The notes below the pieces were generated by a model. It worked only from the letters and a program-made list of their open reading frames with translations, did no database searches and was not told where the DNA came from. From the NCBI RefSeq assembly GCF_004153445.1, contig NZ_SDQC01000001.1, positions 62,001 to 126,000 on the forward strand: 64,000 bases of DNA, read 5' to 3'. The stretch's first letter is position 1, and each line of letters opens with the position of its first letter. Shown piece by piece: positions 22,145 through 30,806 of this stretch. This DNA is from Allopusillimonas soli. Lineage in GTDB: Bacteria; Pseudomonadota; Gammaproteobacteria; Burkholderiales; Burkholderiaceae_B. The position numbers and the translations under genes are program-made.

Positions 22145-23005
22145 ATGGACGTGCAAGAGAATGCGTACAACAAACGTACAGCAGCGCCGACGCAGCCAGA
22201 TGCAACATGGCGCCGCTTCAAGTACCCGCAAAGCCTCTACAGATACTGTGCGCTGCTGCTCGTCCTGGCTTTCCTTGCCTATGCCATCCAGGCGCTGAAT
22301 ATTGATCTTGCGCGGCTGTCTGGTTTCTTCGGCCGTCTTGGTGAATTGTTCAGCCAGCGATACTATCCGCCTGATCTGGATTACATCATGCGGCCCAAGT
22401 ATCTGCATTCCGTCATCGAAACGCTGCAGATGTCCTACCTGGCCGCCGTCCTGGGCATCGTGATATCCGTGCCTGTTTCGTGGCTGGCATCCTACAATAT
22501 GTCGCCCTGGAAGCGCGTGGGCTATCCGTTGGCGCGCCTGTTCATCATGGGGTGCCGGTCCGTTCATGAAATGATCTGGACAATACTGCTAGTGGCCATA
22601 CTGGGGTATGGTTTTCTGCCCGGCGTGCTCGCATTGACACTGTTCTGCATAGGCTTTACCGGCAAACTGTTTTCAGAGGCCATAGAAAAGATCAAGCGAG
22701 GCCCAGTGGAGGCTGTCCGCGCGACTGGCGCCGGTGAGCTGTCTGTATTCGTCTATGCCGTGCTGCCCCAAGTGCGCGTTGCCTGGGCGGGCATTTCCGT
22801 CTATACGTGGGACGTCGTCTTCCGCGCCGCCACGGTGGTTGGCTTCTTTGGCGCGGGCGGCATGGGCTGGTATTTGCGCGAAAGCATGCAGTTGACAGCC
22901 TTGCACGATGTAGCGGCAATTCTGCTTTCCATTATCATCGTTGTCATCATATCGGAAGTGCTGTCTGCCTGGGTACGCAAGCGCGTGGCAAGGGCCATGG
23001 CCTAA
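22145..23005 (+). CDS. phnE: Phosphonate ABC transporter permease, second PhnE
   Basis: A 286-residue PhnE paralogue with RSVHEMIWTILL and the coupling loop EAVRATGAGELSVFVYAVLPQV. Two permeases suggest a heterodimeric channel with the preceding gene. I start at the ATG at 22145; a GTG two codons later (22151) has AGGA at better spacing and may be the true start. An open frame extends upstream into the first phnE but is not credible as coding. Confidence 0.9.
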   Translation: MDVQENAYNKRTAAPTQPDATWRRFKYPQSLYRYCALLLVLAFLAYAIQALNIDLARLSGFFGRLGELFSQRYYPPDLDYIMRPKYLHSVIETLQMSYLAAVLGIVISVPVSWLASYNMSPWKRVGYPLARLFIMGCRSVHEMIWTILLVAILGYGFLPGVLALTLFCIGFTGKLFSEAIEKIKRGPVEAVRATGAGELSVFVYAVLPQVRVAWAGISVYTWDVVFRAATVVGFFGAGGMGWYLRESMQLTALHDVAAILLSIIIVVIISEVLSAWVRKRVARAMA

Positions 23006-23036
23006 GCTTGCCCGCACTCCGATTTGATTTCCCACC

Positions 23037-24707
23037 ATGGCCACGCTAGCGGTATTACTGGCACTTAGCGGCTACATTGCTCTGCTGCTTTGGGGCCTGC
23101 ACATGGTACAGAGCGGTGTGCAGCGTACTTTCGGCACCACGCTGGCCATCTGCCTAAGCCGAGCGGCGCATGCGCCAATGCGCACCTTCGCAACCGGGCT
23201 CGGAATAACCACGGCCGTGCAAAGCAGTACCGCCACGGCACGTATGGTCGGCAGCCTGGTGGAGCGCGGAACCATGGCCCTGTCCGTGGCGCTGGCGGGC
23301 ATGCTGGGCGCCAACGTCGGCACGTCGCTGGTCGTTCAATGGCTATCCTCCGGTCTGACTGCGCTGGCGCCGGGACTGATTCTGGCGGGTGTATGGCTGT
23401 TTCGCCATTACCCACCCAGCCGCCAACGCGACATGGGCCGGGTACTCATCGGCCTGGGCTTGATTCTGCTCGCGCTGCATCAACTGGTGTTCGTATTGGC
23501 ACCGCTTCAAAACTCGACGCTGGCTAGTACCCTGCTCGCTCTGACGGTGAGCTACCCGATCTCCGCCCTGACGGCAGCAGCGACCATGACGTGGGCATGT
23601 CGCTCCAGCGCCGCCGTCGTTATCGTTGTCATGTCTTTAACGGGGCATGGCCTGCTGGATGTCCAGTCCGCATGTGTTCTGGTGTTGGGCGCCAACCTGG
23701 GCGCATCCGTAACCCCTGCGGTCGAGGCCCTACGGCATGGCCCTGCAGCGCGCCGCTTGCCGATAGGCAATCTGATGCTGCGCATCCCGGCCTGCGCCGC
23801 AGGCTTGGCGTTGCTGTACTGGATCCCCGACCTTGCTGCGCATCTGAGCACCCAGCCTGATCAGGCAGTCGCCAACTTCCATACCTTGTTCAATGTGGTT
23901 TCGGCGCTTGTATTCCTGCCCTTGCTGCCTCTTTATGCTCGCCTGTTGCACCGCCTATTCCCAGGCGCACCGGTGGCGCCAACAGCCGGTGCGCCCGTAT
24001 ATATTGGCTCGTCCACGACTACGCCACTGGCAAATGTAATGGGCTCGGCCGCGCGCGAAGCATTGCGCCTCTCCGATATGCTCCAAAACATGCTTTCGAC
24101 GGCCCGTGCCGGACAGCGCCGGAATCTTAGCCAGATACGCGAGATGGGCGCAGCCATCGACCACTTGGCTGTGGAGCTCACGGCCTTTCTCGCGCGCATG
24201 GATACAAGCATTCTTGACGAGGACCAGCGCCTGCGCAGAGACGGCATCCTCACGTACGTAAGCCACATGGCCAGCGCCGCTCGTATTACCGCAGATCATT
24301 TGTTCCGATGGGCAACCGCGTTATCCGAGCAGCAGCCAGCTTGTGAGGCGGATACGCAGCACGACTTGTCGGCATTCATGGACCGCTTGATGGACAATCA
24401 GCGGCAGGCGGCGCTCTTGCTCATGAATGGCGATCTGGAATCCGCCCGTCGGCTGGCGCGCGAGAAAGAGCGTTTCCGTGCAATGGAGAGCGAAATCGAG
24501 TTGCGACAGATAGACTGCATACGCGGCGAATACCTGTCCAGCGACTGCGCGGCCTCACAGGGCCAGCCGCGATCGAATCATTTATACCTGGAGATTGTGC
24601 GCTGTATCAAGGCTATCAATGGGCATCTGGTCAGTGCGGCAGCCTACCCCGTTCTGGCACGCCATGACGAGTTGCTGCCGAACCGCTTGCGCAATGCGCG
24701 CGGCTAA
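23037..24707 (+). CDS. Na/Pi-cotransporter family protein with PhoU-like C-terminus
   Basis: A 556-residue protein of the NptA/YjbB family. Two inverted membrane repeats carry the signatures TAVQSSTATARMVGSL and SSAAVVIVVMSL, each followed by GANVGTS or GANLGAS, and residues about 340-540 form a helical PhoU-like domain (EALRLSDMLQNMLS to RCIKAINGHLVSAA). E. coli YjbB of this family exports phosphate when intracellular Pi is high. The gene starts 31 bp after phnE2, so it is probably transcribed with the transporter. In this setting export of the phosphate released by PhnA, rather than import, is attractive, but direction is not visible in sequence. Confidence 0.87.
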   Translation: MATLAVLLALSGYIALLLWGLHMVQSGVQRTFGTTLAICLSRAAHAPMRTFATGLGITTAVQSSTATARMVGSLVERGTMALSVALAGMLGANVGTSLVVQWLSSGLTALAPGLILAGVWLFRHYPPSRQRDMGRVLIGLGLILLALHQLVFVLAPLQNSTLASTLLALTVSYPISALTAAATMTWACRSSAAVVIVVMSLTGHGLLDVQSACVLVLGANLGASVTPAVEALRHGPAARRLPIGNLMLRIPACAAGLALLYWIPDLAAHLSTQPDQAVANFHTLFNVVSALVFLPLLPLYARLLHRLFPGAPVAPTAGAPVYIGSSTTTPLANVMGSAAREALRLSDMLQNMLSTARAGQRRNLSQIREMGAAIDHLAVELTAFLARMDTSILDEDQRLRRDGILTYVSHMASAARITADHLFRWATALSEQQPACEADTQHDLSAFMDRLMDNQRQAALLLMNGDLESARRLAREKERFRAMESEIELRQIDCIRGEYLSSDCAASQGQPRSNHLYLEIVRCIKAINGHLVSAAAYPVLARHDELLPNRLRNARG

Positions 24708-24751
24708 CTGTTTTGTATCCAGGCTGCCCTGTCAAGACATCTGGGCCCGTG

Positions 24752-26146
24752 TTATATCTTGTATGCCATCGATACACCCACCTCGCGCCTGTCGTGGGCA
24801 TACAGCCAGCTTACATTGCTTCCGATCTTACTGTGCCGCAACGTCAGGCTGGGCGTAAAGCCCATGATCCTCCAGCGATCCGCAGTAAGCTCAAACGCAT
24901 AGGCTTGCTCTATGTCGCGGCGCCTCGCTTCAAGCAAGGCATTGTACGCACCGTAACGGCGGTGTCGATACGATGCTTGCAATGTGCCCGTAAAGCCATG
25001 CCAGTGCACCGAAGCACCCAGGCGCGCACCGTGCTGGAAATAGCCTTGCGTGTCCTCTTTGGCCAGACTGCGCTCGACATCGACGCCGCCAAAAAGCGTT
25101 CTGCCTGCCCCGATATCCCTGATGTAGGAAGCGTATATGGCATGCGTGAAGCCATCAAGATAGCGTGCATAGATGCGCGGGCGGTAGGATGAATGCTTGG
25201 TTTCACCCTCCAGCCTGATCAACGAATTCACACCATGCAGATAGCGCCAAGCGGCATGCAGCCCCCATGTTTCATAAAATGCCTTTCCACCAACGGTGTT
25301 GTGCGTGTAGCGCGGCGCGACACTGAGCTGACGACTGCCTGCATGGTGGCCATACCCCAACTGCGCCACCAATGTGGTTTCGTCGTACTGGCCATGGCCG
25401 AAATAGCCAATACCATAAGCATGCATGCGCAGGTTGATTCCGTGCTGCCCGCCCAAAGGAAAGCGGCGCCGCACGCTTGCTTCCAGATCGGCGCCTCCAG
25501 CACCGATGCGACTGGGCAAAGTGCGCTCAACAAGGCATATGCCCGCCTCTCCTTGTAAAAGGCAAGCACGGCTTGCTGAGCTGCGATTGATGTTGTCAGC
25601 CCACCGAACACCAAACGTCACGCTTGCTGACCATGCCTGGCGGCGCGCCAGCGTCTCCAGGTACTGGGCAACTGTTTTCCTTACGCCTGCAGTGGTCTCG
25701 GACAAATCCAGGCGAGCGTATATGTCGGAAAACATCCGGACAGCTTCGAGGTCCTGGCCGCTTTCGAACAACACGCGGGCCAACTCAAGCCGAGCGGGCA
25801 GGAAACCCTGCTGTATAGATAACAGCGTTCGCAACTCGGCCTCTGCCGTACCCAGTTGCCCTTGGCCACGCGCCAGCAATCCCTGTGCATAGTGAAGCAG
25901 CAGCGGATCCCGGTCGGGCAGCAAGCGGTATTCGACAAGGAGAGCGCGAACGGCAGACCAATAGCGGGCCTGAACCGCCATATAAAGCGCCTGGCCAAGC
26001 GCGGATGCGCTGCGTTCGCCATGATATGCATGGCCACCAGCCCGTCCAGCTGAGAGATCGAGATTGTCGTCGCGTCCTTGAGCCCCGGCGTGCAATGCAG
26101 CGACCATACTGAAGGCCCAAAAAAAAGACACGCTGATTCGTTTCAT
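24752..26146 (-). CDS. Slam-type outer-membrane secretion protein
   Basis: A 464-residue outer-membrane protein: signal peptide (MKRISVSFFWAFSMVAALHAGAQG), an N-terminal TPR region at about 60-160 (LLLHYAQGLLARGQGQLGTAEAELRTLL, LPARLELARVLFESGQDLEA), then a barrel of alternating strands to the C-terminal GVSMAYKI. This is the layout of Slam (surface lipoprotein assembly modulator, DUF560), which moves TbpB-like lipoproteins or hemophilin to the outside. The neighbouring TbpB-barrel-like gene fits as its cargo. The ATG at 26146 gives a proper signal peptide; the frame is open 14 codons upstream. Confidence 0.83.
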   Translation of the reverse strand: MKRISVSFFWAFSMVAALHAGAQGRDDNLDLSAGRAGGHAYHGERSASALGQALYMAVQARYWSAVRALLVEYRLLPDRDPLLLHYAQGLLARGQGQLGTAEAELRTLLSIQQGFLPARLELARVLFESGQDLEAVRMFSDIYARLDLSETTAGVRKTVAQYLETLARRQAWSASVTFGVRWADNINRSSASRACLLQGEAGICLVERTLPSRIGAGGADLEASVRRRFPLGGQHGINLRMHAYGIGYFGHGQYDETTLVAQLGYGHHAGSRQLSVAPRYTHNTVGGKAFYETWGLHAAWRYLHGVNSLIRLEGETKHSSYRPRIYARYLDGFTHAIYASYIRDIGAGRTLFGGVDVERSLAKEDTQGYFQHGARLGASVHWHGFTGTLQASYRHRRYGAYNALLEARRRDIEQAYAFELTADRWRIMGFTPSLTLRHSKIGSNVSWLYAHDRREVGVSMAYKI

Positions 26147-26329
26147 ACATCGCAACCCTAGGACAGGCATGTAAGCTGGCCACACCAACTGTGAGCCTCT
26201 TCAGTGCCAAATTTGGTATAGGTAAAGAAGCACTGGTACAAGATTATGTTCAAAAAATGCATCTCAGGCAGCGCTACCCGGGCTTGGGCGCATGCTGCCT
26301 GAGTATGCAGTACCTCCCTATGTCAAAGG

Positions 26330-27112
26330 TTAATGAGCTTTGATGCCGCCGAAGGCCGTATCGCGGTTGCGATCAGCGAATTTGACGATACCGGCAACGC
26401 CGGCCGCTCCTGTGCCGAAGAATCTACCGTCCAGGTTGCCGCCGCTTCCACCGCTGCTGGCCACGCTCACGCCCGAGGCAGCCAGGCGTACATCTTTGCC
26501 AACGGTGCGGATGGCGCCCTCCCGGAAACCGATATCGCCGCTGGCGCTCGCAACGCCCGTGGAGAAGTTGGCCGTTAGCGTGCTGACCGGCAGCGCGCCG
26601 CCGGTGTAGTTATTGATGGATCGTATGGTATAGCGGACTGGCTCCGCCAACGGCAATGTGGCGGCAACGTCGTTGTTTTCACCAACATACCAAACGGTAT
26701 GCGTGCCAGGCGTCTTGCTGCCCGTTGCGCCGGTAGGCACCTCCGCGCTCCATTCGCCGAACCACACGTCCAGGTTACCCGCTTGAGCGAAGGACCATAC
26801 GCCCAGCTTGCTGTGATCTCGCACACCGCTACCTGGCGCCCCGTCTTCAACGAGCTTGCGTCCGCTGAAATGGTACACACCCGTGTCAGCCTTGTATCGG
26901 GCATTTGCGAAATGCGAAGTCGCTGCGATCGCATTTCTCAATTGACCATCTACGCCCGCTCCCGGCTTACTTCTAACTGGAAATGTCGAAGAACCAACAC
27001 GTATGCCGCCTGGATCAGTGAAGCTCTGTCCGCTCAGTACTTCAGCGTGAGCAATGCCTGCCGTGCCAGCGATGGCCAAACCCAAAACTATCTTCCTTGC
27101 TACTTGATGCAT
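26330..27112 (-). CDS. Hemophilin-like secreted protein, probable Slam cargo
   Basis: A 260-residue exported protein. Residues 1-23 are a signal peptide (ending IAHA) with no lipobox cysteine, so it is likely released rather than lipid-anchored. The first half contains DTGVYHFSGRKLVEDG and LGVWSFAQAGNLDVWFGEWS; the C-terminal half (from about 150) looks like the eight-stranded TbpB-type barrel, with TLTANFSTGVASASGDIGF and the closing GRFFGTGAAGVAGIVKFADRNRDTAFGGIKAH. This layout matches hemophilin (HphA) heme carriers that are exported by a Slam and deliver heme to a TonB-dependent receptor. Both expected partners are the adjacent genes. Binding of heme is inferred from context. Confidence 0.75.
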   Translation of the reverse strand: MHQVARKIVLGLAIAGTAGIAHAEVLSGQSFTDPGGIRVGSSTFPVRSKPGAGVDGQLRNAIAATSHFANARYKADTGVYHFSGRKLVEDGAPGSGVRDHSKLGVWSFAQAGNLDVWFGEWSAEVPTGATGSKTPGTHTVWYVGENNDVAATLPLAEPVRYTIRSINNYTGGALPVSTLTANFSTGVASASGDIGFREGAIRTVGKDVRLAASGVSVASSGGSGGNLDGRFFGTGAAGVAGIVKFADRNRDTAFGGIKAH

Positions 27113-27432
27113 GACGATACCTCTGCAATCAATAAGGTTGTTGAACAGCTCGAACGTGTCATAAGTCCCTCAGCTTCCAGCACAGTAAGTAGGAAAGACT
27201 GTCCAATGGTCATCAGCGGTGCCATTGTTACGCCGATGACCACCAGTCTTCAGTGATATGGAAAATTCTATGGACAGAGATCGTCATTTTCAATTTGATC
27301 TTTTTATCCCACTGAGAATTCAGCACACACAGGCGACAACGCCGTACGGAAAGTCGAGGAACGGCTTGGAGATCGGCTAGGATGAAAGCCTCAAGCACGC
27401 ATTGAGTACACCCCGCTGTCGCCAGGTACGGA
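27113..27432. other. Gap between receptor and hemophilin-like genes
   Basis: This 320-bp stretch has no convincing gene. Apart from the promoter at 27265-27293 I see an A/T-rich segment around 27280-27305 and no T-tailed terminator hairpin for the receptor transcript, so readthrough from the receptor gene is possible. Confidence 0.5.
27265..27293 (-). promoter_or_regulatory. Putative promoter of the hemophilin-like gene
   Basis: On the minus strand TTGAAA (27288-27293) and TAGAAT (27265-27270) are separated by exactly 17 bases, about 150 bases before the gene's ATG. It would let the hemophilin-like and Slam genes be expressed apart from the receptor gene. Confidence 0.5.
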
Positions 27433-29952
27433 CTAGAACTGCACCGTGACATTTCCGCGAACAGTGCGTCCGGGCGCAGGCATTAACGCCGCGTTGAGCG
27501 CGTCCATGTAATAGCGGTCAGTAAGATTGTCGATGGAGAGAGCAAAGGAAACATGCTTGTTGAGCTTATATTTTGAATAAATATCCACCAGCGTGTAAGG
27601 CCTCCAGTTTGATGCCTGCATGCCGCCCACACCAATATTCTTGGAAATACCAGACGCCATTCGGCTTCCAACGTAGTTGACCCGCGAGCCAAGCTCGAGC
27701 TTTTTCTGCAGGAGACGTGCCCCCATATTCAAAGTGAACGTATTCCGGGGAGGAACCTGCTGCAAGGAATAGCTGTGAGGCAAGCCGCCAGCTCTGCATA
27801 TTGGCTCTTCGTCCAGCAGCACGCCCTTTCTGGCGCAGAACATGATGTGAGTGTAGTGATTCCAGGCCAAGGAACCGAAATACCGACCTGTGTCGTATGC
27901 AACAGAAGCCTCAAATCCTCGCATCTTCGCATAGTCTAGATTGATTCTGCCCAAGACTTCCACATATCCACTTGCACTATTCTGTGACTCTCTGCGCACG
28001 CCAGCACGCGTGAGGTAATCGTCAATATGGTTGTCAAAATATGCCGCATGAATACGCACCCGGTCGTCACTCAACCAGACATTATCTCGGCTGAGATTAA
28101 CGCCAAGTTCAAAGTTGTGAGCACGTTCAAGCTTGAGTGGATTCTTCTCAATGGGGTAGTAAAAAGAAGGGCTGGTCAGGGATTCAAAGATACTAGGAGC
28201 CCTCACCATTCTGCCGTACTTTGTATACAGTTGCAGACCTTCTTCGGGCTCAATCGTCAAGCTGAACAATGACGACCACCCGCTATCGTGGCGTTTATAT
28301 GTCGACGTTCTTGTATGAAAATTGTCCTTGGTCACAAAATGCGAAAAACGTGTCGTCGCACCGGCTTTTAACCACTGCAATGGTTGCCAGTCAACGCCCA
28401 CGAAACCGCTTCCTTCCTGGCGCGAACCATTGCTTGTTGGCTCGCCCCCCAATTCCCACATGTAGTATTGCAAGTCCAGCCCTCTAGGCTGACCAGTCTC
28501 CTCATAGACAAATGCTCCGCCGTAACGAACACTAACGCCGCCGACGGGCGAGATGAAGCCAGACGTATTCGACGCGGTAATACCCATGCGCTTTGAGCTA
28601 ACCCATTGGAAATAAGGGTAGTACCGGTCAATCTGTGGATGCGTGGGATCGCTATAGTCCGTCTCAGGAGATATCTCCATTACGTTCACCCGATTCTCCA
28701 CAGCGGAGAGAAATGCATCCACTTTCAAATTCAGGAAGTTACTATCCTCCGGGTTCCAGCGATAGCGAGCAGTGTATGTGTCCAAAGCAATCGTACTTAG
28801 CCAGCTTTGATATGCCATTCCCCAAAGTCGCGAGCTCAGAACATGGCCATAGTCACTGAGATATTTTCTATAGCCAAGCTCAAGATGATGGGTAGGATCA
28901 AAATTCAAGGTCGTCTTAAGCATCCACGATTTATTGTCTATGGATGTGTTAAGTATCTCCTCTCCGGCTCGATAACTGCTTAGCCCTCCATTTCCGACCA
29001 CAGGCCTTTCATAATCGTCATAATCGACAATCAGGTGTGCGCCATCACCACCGCGTACGCCTGCATGATAATTGCCGTTCTTGCGTTGAGCATAAGCCAC
29101 TACGATGTCGACCATCTCGGTTGTATTCGCAATGGCTATGCTTCCTGAGCCACCGGTCGGGGTCAGCAGCGGAGGACGGCTCATGCCGTCAGCAGAGAAG
29201 CGGGTATGGGCGGGAGGCAGCTCTTTTGTGTACGGCAAAGTGGACGCTATATGATCCCATCCTCCATATGTGCCTGCGGAGGGCACTGGCGAACTATTGG
29301 TATTGAAACCGCCTTTCAGCCGGATGCCATAACGCTTACCGGGCAGCAGAATGTCTTTAACCCCGATGGTCGAAACCCGGACGACTCCTCCCGTCGCACC
29401 GGTCGCGTCAGCCGCTGAACTCAAACCCTTTTCGATTGAAATATCACTGATAAAGTCGGGATCTATGTACGTGCGCGGTGTTGCGCCGTTGTATCCTTGC
29501 CAAATCGTAGTTTCCTGAGTAGCGCCATCAACACTGACAGGCACCCTGCCCTGTCCCTGCATGCCTCGGATGTTGACGTCGACGGCGCCCGAGTTGCGGC
29601 TGTCTGCATTCAGGACGCCGGGGATACCGGAAAGAAAGTCGCCGACGGAGGTGCCGCGAAAGCGTTCGACCTGCTCGCCGGAAATATACGCGCTGGAGCC
29701 GGGCGTTTGGTATGGCGCATCGGCGGGATCCGGCTCGGCCTTGCCTTTAACCGTAATGGTGTCGAGCACAAGCGGTGCTGTGGTTGCGGACGATTGGCTG
29801 GGCGTGCCTTCGCTGAGGGACCCGGCTTGCGATGGCTGGCCGTGTGCGGGCGACAGCATGGCCGAAGCCACAAAAGTGGTGCCCAAAAACGCCGTAATAC
29901 TGATTTGGCCAGACGTGCGCGGCAATGCGCTGAGCCGATACCTGGATTTCAT
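27433..29952 (-). CDS. TonB-dependent receptor, heme/hemophore type
   Basis: An 839-residue outer-membrane receptor. After the signal peptide comes a TonB-box-like LDTITVKG near residue 65, a plug domain (NADSRNSGAVDVNIRGMQGQGRVPVSVDG), a 22-strand barrel and a C-terminal NLTDRYYMDALNAALMPAPGRTVRGNVTVQF ending in phenylalanine. MVRAPSIFESLT and NPLKLERAHNFELG correspond to the RAP and NPxL boxes of heme/hemoglobin receptors. No N-terminal STN signalling extension is present. With the downstream hemophilin-like and Slam genes it resembles the HphR receptor. I start at the ATG at 29952 (GGGGG upstream); the longer frame adds 15 unlikely residues. Confidence 0.87.
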   Translation of the reverse strand: MKSRYRLSALPRTSGQISITAFLGTTFVASAMLSPAHGQPSQAGSLSEGTPSQSSATTAPLVLDTITVKGKAEPDPADAPYQTPGSSAYISGEQVERFRGTSVGDFLSGIPGVLNADSRNSGAVDVNIRGMQGQGRVPVSVDGATQETTIWQGYNGATPRTYIDPDFISDISIEKGLSSAADATGATGGVVRVSTIGVKDILLPGKRYGIRLKGGFNTNSSPVPSAGTYGGWDHIASTLPYTKELPPAHTRFSADGMSRPPLLTPTGGSGSIAIANTTEMVDIVVAYAQRKNGNYHAGVRGGDGAHLIVDYDDYERPVVGNGGLSSYRAGEEILNTSIDNKSWMLKTTLNFDPTHHLELGYRKYLSDYGHVLSSRLWGMAYQSWLSTIALDTYTARYRWNPEDSNFLNLKVDAFLSAVENRVNVMEISPETDYSDPTHPQIDRYYPYFQWVSSKRMGITASNTSGFISPVGGVSVRYGGAFVYEETGQPRGLDLQYYMWELGGEPTSNGSRQEGSGFVGVDWQPLQWLKAGATTRFSHFVTKDNFHTRTSTYKRHDSGWSSLFSLTIEPEEGLQLYTKYGRMVRAPSIFESLTSPSFYYPIEKNPLKLERAHNFELGVNLSRDNVWLSDDRVRIHAAYFDNHIDDYLTRAGVRRESQNSASGYVEVLGRINLDYAKMRGFEASVAYDTGRYFGSLAWNHYTHIMFCARKGVLLDEEPICRAGGLPHSYSLQQVPPRNTFTLNMGARLLQKKLELGSRVNYVGSRMASGISKNIGVGGMQASNWRPYTLVDIYSKYKLNKHVSFALSIDNLTDRYYMDALNAALMPAPGRTVRGNVTVQF

Positions 29953-30086
29953 GTAACCCCCGTCGTGTTTCACATGCCCGGCAAGGCGGGATGACAAACC
30001 ATTGCCTGCCAGGAGCTAGAAATAAAACGTGCGAGGTATGACTATTTTCTCCATGCCTGGACAGCCAACCTGGGCCACGGCGTTCC

Positions 30087-30629
30087 TCAGGATTTTCCTG
30101 ATGCCGGATCAGCCTGCGCATGAACGGACTCGGATGCACTGTCGTGCAGCCTGGCCCTGATATGTGCGCCAGCGCGCTGAACAAGCGTCCAGGCACGCGA
30201 TATGGACAGATCGAGTTCCTTGGCGACCTGGCTTATGGTGAGGTCGCGTAAACGGTGCAGCTCGAAAGCCTGGCGCGTTTTGGGCGGAAGTTCGGCTAAT
30301 GCCCTTGCCATGGCTTCCAGTTGTTGACGCCCGGAAATGACCCGCTCGGGAGATGGCGTGGGATCGGGTATATCGAGGTAGTCCTCTGCCGGGACGTAGT
30401 CGATGCGCACGATGCGTTGCCGGCGATAGACGTCGGTGGACAGGTTGCGGGCAACGGTATAAAGATATGCTCTGAGATTGCTGTCGCATCCTGGGCGATC
30501 GGCGCTCAGCACGCGGGTAAAGACGTCTTGGGTGAGGTCGGCTGCCTCTTCATGGTTGTGGCCGCACTTGCGCAGATAGCGGTTGATTTCCCTGGCGTGG
30601 GTCTGAAATAGCAGCTGAGGGTTCCACAT
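30087..30629 (-). CDS. ECF sigma factor, FecI-like
   Basis: A 180-residue RNA polymerase sigma factor of the extracytoplasmic-function class. Region 2 is seen in NHEEAADLTQDVFTRVLS and LRAYLYTVARNLSTDVYRR, and region 4 helix-turn-helix in LPPKTRQAFELHRLRDLTISQVAKELDLSISRAWTLVQR. Such factors usually activate iron or heme uptake genes. It ends 134 bp before the TonB receptor gene starts, in the same direction. No anti-sigma (FecR-like) gene accompanies it, so control may be transcriptional rather than by surface signalling. Confidence 0.9.
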   Translation of the reverse strand: MWNPQLLFQTHAREINRYLRKCGHNHEEAADLTQDVFTRVLSADRPGCDSNLRAYLYTVARNLSTDVYRRQRIVRIDYVPAEDYLDIPDPTPSPERVISGRQQLEAMARALAELPPKTRQAFELHRLRDLTISQVAKELDLSISRAWTLVQRAGAHIRARLHDSASESVHAQADPASGKS

Positions 30630-30752
30630 TCAATACCATCTCTTGAAAAGCGCCGCGCGCGGCCGTGGCGCAGGCATCGATTACGGTATTGCGGAGAATA
30701 TAAAAAACACGTTCGTGATGGAAGTAATTTTCATTCGCGCAGCGGCAAGAAA

Positions 30753-30766
30753 ATGAAATTTTTCAT
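30753..30766. promoter_or_regulatory. Fur-box-like palindrome upstream of the ECF sigma gene
   Basis: ATGAAATTTTTCAT is a 14-bp perfect palindrome about 125 bases before the sigma-factor start, within AAGAAAATGAAATTTTTCATAG, which resembles the GAAAAT-type hexamers of Fur sites. A second similar stretch, AATTTTCATTC, is at 30726-30736. A/T-rich promoter-like sequence lies between them and the gene. Fur binding is predicted only. Confidence 0.4.
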
Positions 30767-30806
30767 AGTCTGCCGAAGCGCATCTCGTCGTCATTGCAAG
30801 TCGGCG

